Below, piece by piece: positions 41,107 to 49,477 of a DNA stretch of 64,000 nt. This DNA comes from Armatimonadota bacterium (GTDB lineage Bacteria; Armatimonadota; Fimbriimonadia; Fimbriimonadales; Fimbriimonadaceae): assembly GCA_018268315.1 (NCBI GenBank), contig JAFDWU010000006.1:124001-188000 (forward strand), given 5' to 3'. Each line of letters starts with the position of its first letter. Position 1 is the first letter of the stretch. Position numbers and translations under genes: made by a program. Below the pieces are notes generated by a model. It did not search any database, was not told the DNA's origin, and was given only the letters and a program-made list of their open reading frames with translations.

Positions 41107-41835
41107 ATGGCAATCTTTACGCGCAAGGTCACGGTTTATGAAGGGCACGTAGGGCTCCACTTTCGTGGAGGTCTGATTGTTGGCGTATTGCCGGCTGGCC
41201 GAACCAGGATTCCGCTTTTCAAGAGCGAAATCGTGCGCCTTGACGTGCGTCCGAGGACCGATGTGGTTGGCGGACAGGACGTGACCACCCTTGATGGCGC
41301 AACCCTAAGGGTGACACTTTCGGTGAGCTCACAGGTGGTGGATGCAATGGCTTACTACCGCTCGGGGCCGGATGTTTTGGGCAGCGACAAGATGGCCTCT
41401 CCGCAGTTGATGCGCGTGCATCAGGCAGCCCAGATCGCGCTTCGCGAGTGGGTGATGGCGCGGGCGTTTAAGGACGCTTTCGAGCAGCGGGTTGCGCTTG
41501 CCGCCGATATCCTTCCGGCGGTTAGCGCCGCTACTGTCGCAAGCGGCATTCAGGTGCTTGCGCTGAATCTGCTGGATGTGAACGTGGTGGGCGCTCTGCG
41601 CTCCTCGATGGCCGACCTGCTGAAGGCGGAGATGGAGGGCGAGGCCGCGCTGACCCGCGCTCGCGCGGAGGCGGCAACCATGCGGAGCCTGCTGAACACT
41701 GCTCGGTTGGTGCGGGAGCATCCGGGGCTGCTTGAGCTGCGGGTTCTTTCGAGCGGGCAGAAGCCGAAGGTCACATTTGTGGTCGGCGGGGACGGGAAGG
41801 GCGTTGTTGCGGCAGCGGGTGAGACGGGCCGGTAG
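41107..41835 (+). CDS. SPFH/band 7 domain protein without a membrane anchor
   Basis: A 242-residue SPFH-domain protein, shorter than flotillins and stomatins. The SPFH core spans about 5-190 (RKVTVYEGHVGLHFRGGLIV, EIVRLDVRPRTD, GATLRVTLSVSSQVVDAMAY). It has no N-terminal membrane helix, only a short amphipathic start, and ends with a small helix-rich part rather than a long coiled coil. It could bind the membrane peripherally or via partners. It begins after the potentially structured leader. Its role is unknown. Confidence 0.78.
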   Translation: MAIFTRKVTVYEGHVGLHFRGGLIVGVLPAGRTRIPLFKSEIVRLDVRPRTDVVGGQDVTTLDGATLRVTLSVSSQVVDAMAYYRSGPDVLGSDKMASPQLMRVHQAAQIALREWVMARAFKDAFEQRVALAADILPAVSAATVASGIQVLALNLLDVNVVGALRSSMADLLKAEMEGEAALTRARAEAATMRSLLNTARLVREHPGLLELRVLSSGQKPKVTFVVGGDGKGVVAAAGETGR

Positions 41836-41909
41836 ACTGAGGCTCAGCAGTACGACAAATTGTTAAGTGGTAGTTCTAGCTGCGCTTGGGATTCTTAGAG
41901 AGTCAACGA

Positions 41910-44588
41910 CTAAGGCGCGGAGGGCCTTCGCAGGACATTTACCCTTAGTTCGACCGGTTTACCACTAATTGTCCCAATACTCTTCCGGACGTGGTGAGTG
42001 TCCGTCGATTTCTCAAAGCAAGTTAGGGCTCGCTTTACTGAAACTCCCCAACTTTCTGCGACAGCCTCGAGTGCGATCCCAAGGAGCGTCCGAGAGTAAA
42101 ACTGCTCAGTCTCCCATCCCTCTTTGATACGGATTGGCCAGTCGATTGTCGTCCGGCTGTCCCGATCTCCTTGCAAAACTGAGACTCTGCCTGTATCCAC
42201 AACCAATACATTTGGATTGAGCATAGCGTGATGGGTTCTACCAAACCTAGCGTAAAGTGTTACGCTTGATAGGAAAATCACTTCATCACCCCAATTCAGC
42301 TTCGCGATTTGCTTCCGGTTCAATAAACCGAACGCGCTGTCCGCAATCGGGAACTCACCGATGTCGCCTCCGAGCTCTTGAACGATGTTGACATAGTCCT
42401 TCTCTTCTGTATCGTTGTCCTCTAACGCAGACAATTTCCGGATCTGACCTTTTTGGTCCGTTGCCCAGGCCGCGATCGCCGATTCCTCGACTAAAGGGAT
42501 TGCCGAGTTTCTAACTGCAGTAGTGGGGGCCCCCAGTAATATGCCTGCGAGTTGGCCCAAACCACATGATCGGAGCCCGCCAACGGTCACGATACCAGGG
42601 GCGTTAATCCGGGTTGGAAATCCACCTTCTTTATCGTTAACCAACGTACTTTTGGCAAGGCATATGCGCCCGACTGCCCTTCCTGCATTGTCGTTCAGTA
42701 GCTCAAGGTCCGGACCCGTCTCCTCGATGAGGCGTTCCTCTGCCTCGTCGTGCTCGGCATTGAGGCCACCGCGCCACCTTATGCGACGCAGAAGATCAGA
42801 GCCTGGCAATGTCATCCAATCGTTCGGCTCTACGGCCGTAACCAGCGATACGGCGTCATTGACATCTAGTTGAACATCGAGCGTTGGGCAAAGGTTTGCA
42901 CAACATTCCCACAAGCTTTGCTTGCTTTCGCGGTTCCAGGGCGAGCTCAATAAGTTCCCTATTATCCCATCGGTTTTAAGCCAAACCTTGACCCTCGTTC
43001 CACCGTCGATAAGTTGTTCGTGTGATTTTGCAGGTCGCAATATTGGTCTTGACTCAAGTCCGTCCGTAAACTCAAGAACGATCGTTTGATCTCGACCCTT
43101 GTCGGCACGCCTCGTGACAACTTGGACACGATCGCCCCACATGAAGACAGAGAAGAACCCGATACCGAATTGGCCCGTCGAGGCATATCCCTTTGCTTGC
43201 AAGCCAGGGAACTCCTTGTGCATCAGCGTCGAACCCCAGAACGAGGAGCCAAAGTCAAGAAACGGACCGGTCAGCACTTCCGCTGACATGCCGATGCCGG
43301 TGTCCTCAACTTCGATCCATTGTTTGTCAACCTCTCCTGACCAGCGGACGGTGATGCTGCCCCAGTCAGGAGCGAGGTCGTCCTTCAGCCGCCGCGCGTT
43401 TACGGCATCCGTGCCATTCTGGATGAGTTCACGGAGTGGGACGGTCATGTCGGAGCCATACAGCTTTTCGCCGCCAAGCATTTGCGCAAGCTTGGCCACA
43501 TCGCCAACCTTGATTCTTGCGTCAACAGGAAGCCAATCCTTAGTCTTCACGATCTCGACCATTCGTGAAGGGCTATCGGCGCCAATAACTCCTCTGGCCG
43601 CAAACCGCGGCAGTCCAGATGCAATTAGCAGTTCATCAACATGCCGGAGCTCGCTATCGAGGTCGCTTAGCGTGTCAAAACATAACCACCACGCAGCGGT
43701 TTCCCTCTCGGTTAGCGGCCGCTTCGATGAGAACCGAAGGCGGTCGCCATCGACGATCGGTTTATTCAAATTCTGCTGGAAAAGCCAGTGTACTTCGCTC
43801 TCGCCTTTCAGTTTCCGGATAGCCGCGAGCATGCTGGGAGCTCTCCGGTCGTCCAGATGGGCAAAGTCTGCGCATCGGAGAATGCAGGCCAACTTCAGCG
43901 GTTCAACGACCCACGTCCGATCAAAATCTCCTGGCGCTGTCTTTTTTCCGTGAAACTTCTGCCTAAGGATATCGATGGACATCCAGTGACTCGCCGCAAT
44001 ATCTCCCATCACTGGCCCGAATGTGCTGCGCAGATAAGAATTCTCGATGAGAAACAGCTCTTCGCCGTTTAGGCCCTTCCAAGATGTTAGAGCGAGTTCA
44101 CTCGCCCTCTCAGCGTGATGCTCACGCAGGGCGATCGCAGTGGCTTGCTCGACGACGTCGCTCGACGCATTTTCTATTTCATCTTGCTTTGGAGGTCTTC
44201 CAAGTTGGCTCTTGAGGATGCCAACAACCGTATCCTTCCACAGGACTTCAGCCTTAACCGATTCAAGGCCCTCCGGGTACGCCGATAGTCCCATGCCCAA
44301 GTCATGGATCAGGAAGGCACCGCCAAGCACGAAAGCCTCGGTCGGAGTCAATTCGTAACCAGGACCACAAATTATGTCCGCCATTTCCCAAAGGGCGTCC
44401 GAGTGTGTTAAATCATGGACTGTAAAACTCGGGAGTACCCTGCTGATCTCCGAGGCAAGGGCGTCAGCACTCTTTCGGAATCCTTCGTACGCGGCCCGCA
44501 ACTTTTCCCGGTCAGCGGAAAGGGAATCGTTGCCACCCTGCTCGGCAAGGGTCCTCTGCCAAAGCCCAGTTCTTCTAAAGTCGGTCAT
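41910..44588 (-). CDS. Large HD-like plus Hsp90-like (GHKL) ATPase protein
   Basis: An 892-residue cytoplasmic protein joining an HD-like N-terminal domain to a GHKL ATPase of Hsp90 type. The HD part (about 50-250) has VHDLTHSDAL, FLIHDLGMGL, REHHAERA and ADFAHLDDRR. The ATPase part (about 380-500) has the N-box RELIQNGTDAVNARR, G1 VEDTGIGMS and G2 STGQFGIGFFSVF, close to HtpG. The C-terminal 350 residues are unassigned. The gene is lower in GC than its surroundings and sits with an MNT antitoxin relic, which points to acquisition. It could be a defence or signalling protein; this is inference. No named family can be assigned. Confidence 0.8.
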   Translation of the reverse strand: MTDFRRTGLWQRTLAEQGGNDSLSADREKLRAAYEGFRKSADALASEISRVLPSFTVHDLTHSDALWEMADIICGPGYELTPTEAFVLGGAFLIHDLGMGLSAYPEGLESVKAEVLWKDTVVGILKSQLGRPPKQDEIENASSDVVEQATAIALREHHAERASELALTSWKGLNGEELFLIENSYLRSTFGPVMGDIAASHWMSIDILRQKFHGKKTAPGDFDRTWVVEPLKLACILRCADFAHLDDRRAPSMLAAIRKLKGESEVHWLFQQNLNKPIVDGDRLRFSSKRPLTERETAAWWLCFDTLSDLDSELRHVDELLIASGLPRFAARGVIGADSPSRMVEIVKTKDWLPVDARIKVGDVAKLAQMLGGEKLYGSDMTVPLRELIQNGTDAVNARRLKDDLAPDWGSITVRWSGEVDKQWIEVEDTGIGMSAEVLTGPFLDFGSSFWGSTLMHKEFPGLQAKGYASTGQFGIGFFSVFMWGDRVQVVTRRADKGRDQTIVLEFTDGLESRPILRPAKSHEQLIDGGTRVKVWLKTDGIIGNLLSSPWNRESKQSLWECCANLCPTLDVQLDVNDAVSLVTAVEPNDWMTLPGSDLLRRIRWRGGLNAEHDEAEERLIEETGPDLELLNDNAGRAVGRICLAKSTLVNDKEGGFPTRINAPGIVTVGGLRSCGLGQLAGILLGAPTTAVRNSAIPLVEESAIAAWATDQKGQIRKLSALEDNDTEEKDYVNIVQELGGDIGEFPIADSAFGLLNRKQIAKLNWGDEVIFLSSVTLYARFGRTHHAMLNPNVLVVDTGRVSVLQGDRDSRTTIDWPIRIKEGWETEQFYSRTLLGIALEAVAESWGVSVKRALTCFEKSTDTHHVRKSIGTISGKPVELRVNVLRRPSAP

Positions 44589-44628
44589 AGTGTTGCTTCA
44601 TCAGTATTCCTCATACGATGCTACTAAG

Positions 44629-44743
44629 CAACAAAGGAACTTCTATTTGCTTGATACCATGACCCGGCAAGCGCATTGCTACAACCGAGAGGGACTGGAT
44701 TTACGACGATCTACAGGAGTGGTCCTGGCGCGCAGTCTTTCAT
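44629..44743 (-). other. Possible remnant of a HEPN (HepT) partner gene
   Basis: An ATG overlaps the MNT stop (ATGA), the exact arrangement seen in MntA-HepT pairs, but the frame closes after ten codons (MKDCAPGPLL). The bases beyond have no recognisable HEPN helices (no RxxxxH) in any frame. It looks like a decayed or replaced toxin gene, but a coincidental ATG is possible. Confidence 0.3.
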
Positions 44744-45021
44744 ATTGCGATTGCCTCGCTGAGGATGCGGTCCTTCATGTAAGGCGAAATGCCACCTTCT
44801 TCCACAACGTCGACCTTGATTCCGAGCGCTTCTTCAAGCGCCTGCTTGAAACCAATCAGCTTAAGAAGCGTGGCAGGCTTGTTGAACCGGACGAGAACAT
44901 CAAGGTCGCTGTCGGTGCGGGCGGTACCGCTTGCCATCGAGCCGAAGACGCTTACGCTGGCAATCCCGCTCTTTCTGGCGAGTGCGCGAATTATCTCCTT
45001 CTGCTGAGCGCTGAGTCCCAC
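44740..45021 (-). CDS. MNT-type nucleotidyltransferase (MntA-like antitoxin)
   Basis: A 93-residue minimal nucleotidyltransferase as found in HEPN-MNT toxin-antitoxin pairs, where it adenylylates the HEPN toxin. The signature GSMASGTARTDSDLDVLV matches GSx10DxD with two Asp metal ligands; a third acidic residue is in IKVDVVEEG. The GTG at 45021 is the only reasonable start. The expected HEPN gene is missing: an ATG overlaps the stop but closes at once. It lies between the HD-Hsp90-like gene and the epimerase, in acquired-looking DNA. Confidence 0.82.
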   Translation of the reverse strand: MGLSAQQKEIIRALARKSGIASVSVFGSMASGTARTDSDLDVLVRFNKPATLLKLIGFKQALEEALGIKVDVVEEGGISPYMKDRILSEAIAI

Positions 45022-45082
45022 GGCATAGATGTTACATCACCGAGTAAATGGTGTCTCCATGAGAATGCCAGACTGTTAGACA

Positions 45083-45961
45083 ATGAAGGTTTTTGTGACC
45101 GGCGGGACAGGGTATTTCGGCGCGCATCTCGCGCGAGAGCTGGTCGCTGGCGGGCACGAGGTCACCGTCCTTGCCCGCAATCTGGCGAAGGCGCCGAGAC
45201 TGCCGGGGGTGAAGGTGGTCCAAGGAGACCTTCTCAAGTTTGAGGAAGCCGCGTTGGATGGCCATCAGGCGCTGATCCACAACGCCCTCATCTGGGACGA
45301 AAGGCCGACGGAACTGGAGATGAAAGACACCCGCGCCGCCGCCAAGCTCTTCGAGGCGGCAGGGAAGTGCGGCATCGAGCAAGTTATCTACAGCTCGGCG
45401 GTGGCCGTGCACCGTCCCTTCCTGCCAAAGATGAATGAGGATTCACCTATCCGCCCGGCGGATTACTACGGCGCGACCAAAGCAGCCGGAGAGACGTTCC
45501 TTTGGGCGGCATCGCACCAATTCAACATCCGGTGCAATGCCATCAGGCTTGGCCCGGTGGTTGGCGCCCCGGGATTGGAGGGTGCACCGTTCAAGTCCCA
45601 CTCCCAGTTCTTCGAGATTGCAAACGGAGCGCTGGCGGGCGGCGAGATCGTGGTGACCAAGGGTGACGGCCGCCAGTTCGTAAGCGCGCAGGATGCCGCG
45701 AAGGTCTATCGGGCGCTGCTGGAATCGGACCTCAATCGTCAGGCCCTCCTTTGCACCGATAAGGAACCCACTACCTGGGAAAGCATCGCGCGCCTTTCGG
45801 TGGAGTTATGCGGCTCGCGCAGCCGGGTGGTTGTCGAAGAGAAACCCGTCCCACAGGGCCATTTTGATGTAAGCAAGCTCAAGAAGGAGCTTGGCTTCAC
45901 CCTCGATTCCAGCGATGCGATGCGCGGCCACATCGAGTCTGTGCTGCACAGCCTTAAGTAG
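45083..45961 (+). CDS. NAD-dependent epimerase/dehydratase family (extended SDR)
   Basis: A 292-residue Rossmann-fold protein. It has the dinucleotide-binding TGGTGYFGAHLA at the N-terminus, the catalytic YxxxK in DYYGATKAAGE, and a Ser in YSSAVAVH. These place it in the extended/atypical SDR group that includes sugar epimerases, cinnamoyl-CoA-reductase-like and 3-beta-HSD-like enzymes. Substrate unknown. The small membrane-protein gene follows after 18 bases and may be co-transcribed. Confidence 0.88.
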   Translation: MKVFVTGGTGYFGAHLARELVAGGHEVTVLARNLAKAPRLPGVKVVQGDLLKFEEAALDGHQALIHNALIWDERPTELEMKDTRAAAKLFEAAGKCGIEQVIYSSAVAVHRPFLPKMNEDSPIRPADYYGATKAAGETFLWAASHQFNIRCNAIRLGPVVGAPGLEGAPFKSHSQFFEIANGALAGGEIVVTKGDGRQFVSAQDAAKVYRALLESDLNRQALLCTDKEPTTWESIARLSVELCGSRSRVVVEEKPVPQGHFDVSKLKKELGFTLDSSDAMRGHIESVLHSLK

Positions 45962-45979
45962 CTTCATACTGGACTGCAA

Positions 45980-46390
45980 ATGGAGAAGCTGAATCGCTTC
46001 CGGCCCTGGTTCTACGCCGCTGCTGCCTACAACTTGCTGTGGGGTGCATGCGCGGTCCTGTTTCCAAACGCGATGTTCCGGATGCTAGGCATGCCGCTTC
46101 CAAATTATCCCTCCTTTTTTCAAGCCATCGGCATGATGGTGGGGGTTTACGCCATTGGCTACTGGCTTATCGCCCGCAACCCCTTGCGATACGGCCCGTT
46201 TGTTTACATCGGTTTGCTTGGCAAGCTTTGCGGCCCAATCGGCCTTGCCTTCGCGGCGATGCAAGGCGAGCTTCCTTGGCGATTTGGTTGGATTAACCTG
46301 ACCAACGACATTATCTGGCTGCCCGCTTTCATCGCTTTTGCGTTGCAGGTTTGGCGGGTCGATAGGGAAAGCGCAGGACCCACCGGTTAG
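45980..46390 (+). CDS. Small four-helix membrane protein
   Basis: A 136-residue inner-membrane protein with four predicted helices (about 10-28, 45-62, 70-92, 105-124) and short loops. No catalytic motif or recognised family. CATACT (45965-45970) ends nine bases before the ATG with no ribosome binding site, consistent with a leaderless start of its own. Adjacent to the epimerase and the lipase-like gene. Confidence 0.65.
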   Translation: MEKLNRFRPWFYAAAAYNLLWGACAVLFPNAMFRMLGMPLPNYPSFFQAIGMMVGVYAIGYWLIARNPLRYGPFVYIGLLGKLCGPIGLAFAAMQGELPWRFGWINLTNDIIWLPAFIAFALQVWRVDRESAGPTG

Positions 46391-46417
46391 GCTGGCGAAA
46401 TCGCCATAATTCGCCCG

Positions 46418-47488
46418 ATGCTTGCCGCGCTCATAGTTTTAGGATCAACGCCACCCTCTCTGCCGGCGCCGTCCGGCCCTTTTGCGGTCGGAACCGCGAC
46501 GCAATCCTATACGGATACTTCTCGAAGGGACCTGCAAAATCCTGCGGCGCCACGGTCGATCATTGTTCAGTTCTGGTATCCGGCTAAACGCACCAGCAAT
46601 CCGCAGACAGAAGCGTACATGAGCGCGCAGCTCCTCGCTGCTTTGCGGGCGGATCAGTACTTGAATGTCGATGTAAAGCTGCTGAATGGCTGGGACCGAA
46701 TCAGCACCCACTCCTACCGCAACGCGACACCGGTAGCGCAGCCGTTTCCCTTCTTTCTCTTTGCGCCTGGTTTGGGCATGTCGCGGGCGAGTTATACAAC
46801 GCTGGCCGAAGAACTGGCAAGCCGCGGCATCATCGTCGCTATGGCAGACCATCCGTATTGCGGGCTTAGCGTCTATCCCGACGGTAAATTGCGCGCTTAC
46901 ACGGCAATCAAACGTAAGGCGGAAGAATTGGTGCAGGACATCGCGGATGACCAATCATTCCTCCTGCAAGAACTCTCAAAAGCGACGCCCTTTGGGCTGA
47001 AGATCGACTGGAGTCGCGTGGTTGTCGGCGGTCATTCCATTGGCGGCGCTGCTGCGCTGCAAACCGGCCGCGGCAACGCGACAATCAAAGGCGCCATCGA
47101 TCTCGATGGCGATGTATGGGGGGATGTTGAGGCGAGCGGGACGCGAAAGCCCTTCTTGACTTTACTGAACCGCCCGGGGCTTCCCGTTCAAATTCCGCTT
47201 GGGATGCAGAAGGAGCGAACGGAGGAGTGGGAAAGCGTTCTCGCGAAGTCCGATGTGACGGCAAGGGTGATTACGATCGGCCCCGCCTATCACTTCACGT
47301 TTAGCGATGTGCCGTTCCTGCTTCCGCTTCGCGTCCTCAGGGAATCTGGCGCGACCATGGATCCGATGAGGAGCCGGAGCGTTATCGCAAGGCTAATCGA
47401 GAGCTACATAAAGAGTGATCGAGGGAAGTTTGACAAGGTTGCCGCCTCGATTGATGAGGCGCAGGTGCTTCTGAGGAAGGATCGCTGA
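46418..47488 (+). CDS. Platelet-activating-factor acetylhydrolase-like alpha/beta hydrolase
   Basis: A 356-residue alpha/beta hydrolase resembling PAF acetylhydrolase. A weak signal-peptide-like N-terminus precedes PRSIIVQFWYPAKR; APGLGMSRASYTTLAEELAS shows the oxyanion-side loop. The nucleophile elbow is VVGGHSIGGAAA (Ser near 210), with Asp in AIDLDGD and His in AYHFTFSD. CATAAT (46405-46410) ends seven bases before the ATG and there is no ribosome binding site, one of the clearest leaderless candidates. Substrate is likely an ester of short chain. Confidence 0.85.
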   Translation: MLAALIVLGSTPPSLPAPSGPFAVGTATQSYTDTSRRDLQNPAAPRSIIVQFWYPAKRTSNPQTEAYMSAQLLAALRADQYLNVDVKLLNGWDRISTHSYRNATPVAQPFPFFLFAPGLGMSRASYTTLAEELASRGIIVAMADHPYCGLSVYPDGKLRAYTAIKRKAEELVQDIADDQSFLLQELSKATPFGLKIDWSRVVVGGHSIGGAAALQTGRGNATIKGAIDLDGDVWGDVEASGTRKPFLTLLNRPGLPVQIPLGMQKERTEEWESVLAKSDVTARVITIGPAYHFTFSDVPFLLPLRVLRESGATMDPMRSRSVIARLIESYIKSDRGKFDKVAASIDEAQVLLRKDR

Positions 47489-47553
47489 TCAAGCGCATCC
47501 GAGTAGGCAGGGCAGTCGTGGTGGTTGGCTCCCAAAAATAGTGCCTTTCGCCG

Positions 47554-47559
47554 TATACT
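47554..47559 (+). promoter_or_regulatory. TATACT -10-like box nine bases before the second PEP-CTERM gene
   Basis: TATACT followed by AGGA and ATG; the AGGA could also act as a ribosome binding site. No clear -35. Confidence 0.5.
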
Positions 47560-47568
47560 AGGATTGTT

Positions 47569-48222
47569 ATGTTGCATTTTAAGAGGCTGAGTTTGATTGC
47601 AGGGGGCTTGGTAGCTTCGGCGCTCGCATCCGCAGATCATTTCTCGTGGATTCAATGGACGGATTACTCCGCTGGCGTTGCCCATGGCACGATCGCCAGC
47701 AACCAGGGAACCGTCAATGTAACCCTTACGGGAGGATTTGACTACCTGGATTACGGCTATCCAAGCTGGGATCCGACGAACACTTGGGCCGATGGCAGCG
47801 TCATCGACAACCACGTCGATTCCAACGGTATCGCTCACATTTCGCAGGAGGGATCGTACACCCTTACCTTCGATAAGGCGGTGAACCACCTTGCCTTCGG
47901 TATCTGGAGTCTGGGCAACGGTAACGAAACCGTTGTATACGATTTCAACAAGACCTTAACCTACGTCACCGGCGGCCCAAACGCGGAGTATGGCGGAAGC
48001 AGCATCAATATGCTTTCGAACCATTCCTTCTCGGGCAACGAAGGCAATGGTAGCGTGATCATTGAGGACTCGATGACCTCGCTGACCTGGAACATCATCG
48101 GCGCTGAAAACTGGCATGGTTTCACGCTGGGCCTGCGAAGCGATCAAGCGGTTCCGGAACCGGCTTCCATAACCTTGCTTGGCCTCGGCGTTGCCGCTTT
48201 GATCAAGCGCCGCCGCAACTAG
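47569..48222 (+). CDS. PEP-CTERM sorted secreted protein
   Basis: A 217-residue exported protein with a signal peptide (MLHFKRLSLIAGGLVASALA) and the C-terminal sorting signal VPEPAS, a hydrophobic run and RRRN. The body is beta-rich and Asp/Gly-rich; phrases such as YTLTFDKAVNHLAFGIW resemble PEP-CTERM ice-binding/DUF4465-like proteins. It shares only the terminal signals with the PEP-CTERM protein at 24069. Exosortase processing is inferred. Expression may start from the TATACT nine bases before the ATG. Confidence 0.88.
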   Translation: MLHFKRLSLIAGGLVASALASADHFSWIQWTDYSAGVAHGTIASNQGTVNVTLTGGFDYLDYGYPSWDPTNTWADGSVIDNHVDSNGIAHISQEGSYTLTFDKAVNHLAFGIWSLGNGNETVVYDFNKTLTYVTGGPNAEYGGSSINMLSNHSFSGNEGNGSVIIEDSMTSLTWNIIGAENWHGFTLGLRSDQAVPEPASITLLGLGVAALIKRRRN

Positions 48223-48247
48223 GCTTTCTCTCGCGACTGGTTTTGCC

Positions 48248-48907
48248 CTAGCTCACTCGGAATAGGGCAAAGCCATCGTGCCCTTTCGTGCCAACAAGCT
48301 GTAGGGCAGTGCCGGTTACGTTCTCGTACCCTCTGCTCTCGCGCATCAGGGTCTGAACGCCTACTGCTTCCGGCTCAGGGTTAACCTCGTTAATGACCTT
48401 GCCTCCGCGCACCACGTTGTCCACAACGATCAGCGTGCCCGGGCGCGAGAAGCGCACGGCGTGACGGAAGTAATGCGGGTTGTTATCCTTGTCCGCATCG
48501 ATGAAGATGAAATCGAACGGCGCGTAGCCGCCGAGTTTTGGCAGAGTCTCCAGCGCAGGGCCGACCTTGATTTGAACCTTGTCCGCCTGTCCCGCTCGCT
48601 CCAAGTTCTTCTGGGCCACCTGCGCGTGTTTGGGATCAATCTCAAGGGTGATGAGGGTTCCGCCCAGAGGCAGGGCTCTGGCCAGCCAGATAGTGCTGTA
48701 GCCGCCAAGGGTTCCAACTTCCAGAATTCGCCGAGCGCCAACCGAAAGAGCTAACAAGTACAGGAACTTGCCCGTAAGCGGAGTCACTTGGATGGGCGGC
48801 AAGCCTTCCGACTCTGCGGTGGCCAGCGCCTCGGAGAGAGCAGGGTCTTCCTCAATAAGTTGTTGCTCTAGCCAGTTATCAACGGCGTGAATGGTTGCCT
48901 CTTCCAT
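48248..48907 (-). CDS. Class I SAM-dependent O-methyltransferase (caffeoyl-CoA OMT-like)
   Basis: A 219-residue methyltransferase. The SAM-binding stretch is RRILEVGTLGGYSTIWLARA, followed by TLITLEIDPKH (Glu/Asp at motif II) and DFIFIDADKDNN (catalytic/metal motif of the O-methyltransferase family 3), then PGTLIVVDNVVRGGKV. The fold and DAD(K)xN motif match catechol/caffeoyl-CoA O-methyltransferase. It starts two bases after the stop of the 47-residue gene and closes the VapBC-led operon. Substrate unknown. Confidence 0.9.
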   Translation of the reverse strand: MEEATIHAVDNWLEQQLIEEDPALSEALATAESEGLPPIQVTPLTGKFLYLLALSVGARRILEVGTLGGYSTIWLARALPLGGTLITLEIDPKHAQVAQKNLERAGQADKVQIKVGPALETLPKLGGYAPFDFIFIDADKDNNPHYFRHAVRFSRPGTLIVVDNVVRGGKVINEVNPEPEAVGVQTLMRESRGYENVTGTALQLVGTKGHDGFALFRVS

Positions 48908-48908
48908 G

Positions 48909-49052
48909 TCAGTACATTACTTTAGACGAAATGCTTGATTTCAGTTTCGCCATATGTTCCGCAGGTACGCCATCGGATTTTGCCGTAGCTTCGTGGTTGA
49001 TGCTCCGAAGGACTTCCAATTGATTGCCAGTGAGGGCGGCTTTGTACTTCAC
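48909..49052 (-). CDS. Small 47-residue protein coupled to VapC
   Basis: A short gene between vapC and the methyltransferase. Its GTG start overlaps the vapC stop (GTGA) and its TGA stop is one base from the ATG of the methyltransferase. The product (MKYKAALTGNQLEVLRSINH...SSKVMY) is Lys-rich, helical and lacks membrane or cysteine motifs. The overlap geometry supports translation, but it is too short to be sure. It might be an accessory regulator or a chance frame in a tight operon. Confidence 0.5.
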   Translation of the reverse strand: MKYKAALTGNQLEVLRSINHEATAKSDGVPAEHMAKLKSSISSKVMY

Positions 49053-49477
49053 AGATTTGCGGCATCAATCACGGGTAGACCAAACTTCGCCCAATTCGCA
49101 TCACTGGTCAGAAAATAGTCGCAGCCACTCGCTTGCCCTGTGGCAATATGGATCGCATCTGGAAGCCGGATTCCGTGCTCGGCACGAAGGGTAGCGGCAG
49201 CGGCGGCTATCTGCTCATCCACGTCGACCATGCTGCAAACCGATGGGTGAATGAGGCGACGGTAATAAGTCTCCAGCGTAAGGTCTGCGTTTTGGATGGG
49301 TTTCACAAGGACTTCCGCAAGCGTAATCCAACTACACACTGCCTCGAGATCGCCGCTTTGAAGCGGCGACACAAAGGCTGCCTGGAGGTTTGGAAATAGG
49401 TGTGGCGCTTCGAGAGCGTAAATCCAAACGTTGGTGTCAACGTAAATCTTCTTGCCAACCAGGAGATCGCTTACCAT
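49049..49477 (-). CDS. vapC: VapC-type PIN domain toxin (RNase)
   Basis: A 142-residue PIN domain ribonuclease toxin. The metal-binding acidic residues are Asp in IYVDTNVWIY (about 14), Glu in ITLAEVL (about 55), Asp in PDAIHIA (about 107) and Asp in TSDANW (about 126), all four kept. It overlaps the antitoxin by seven bases and the 47-residue downstream gene by four, giving a tight operon. The target RNA is not known. Codons and GC are near the local average. Confidence 0.9.
   Translation of the reverse strand: MVSDLLVGKKIYVDTNVWIYALEAPHLFPNLQAAFVSPLQSGDLEAVCSWITLAEVLVKPIQNADLTLETYYRRLIHPSVCSMVDVDEQIAAAAATLRAEHGIRLPDAIHIATGQASGCDYFLTSDANWAKFGLPVIDAANL

Noticed and set aside
40882-41160. 92-codon minus-strand frame across the intergenic region at 40.9-41.1 kb
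   Set aside because: Runs into the SPFH start, Arg/Gly-rich, no ribosome binding site; the region looks structured rather than coding.
44374-45243. Long plus-strand frame across the MNT gene and the start of the epimerase
   Set aside because: It lies antisense to MNT and out of frame with the epimerase, both of which have family motifs; the translation has no motif of its own.
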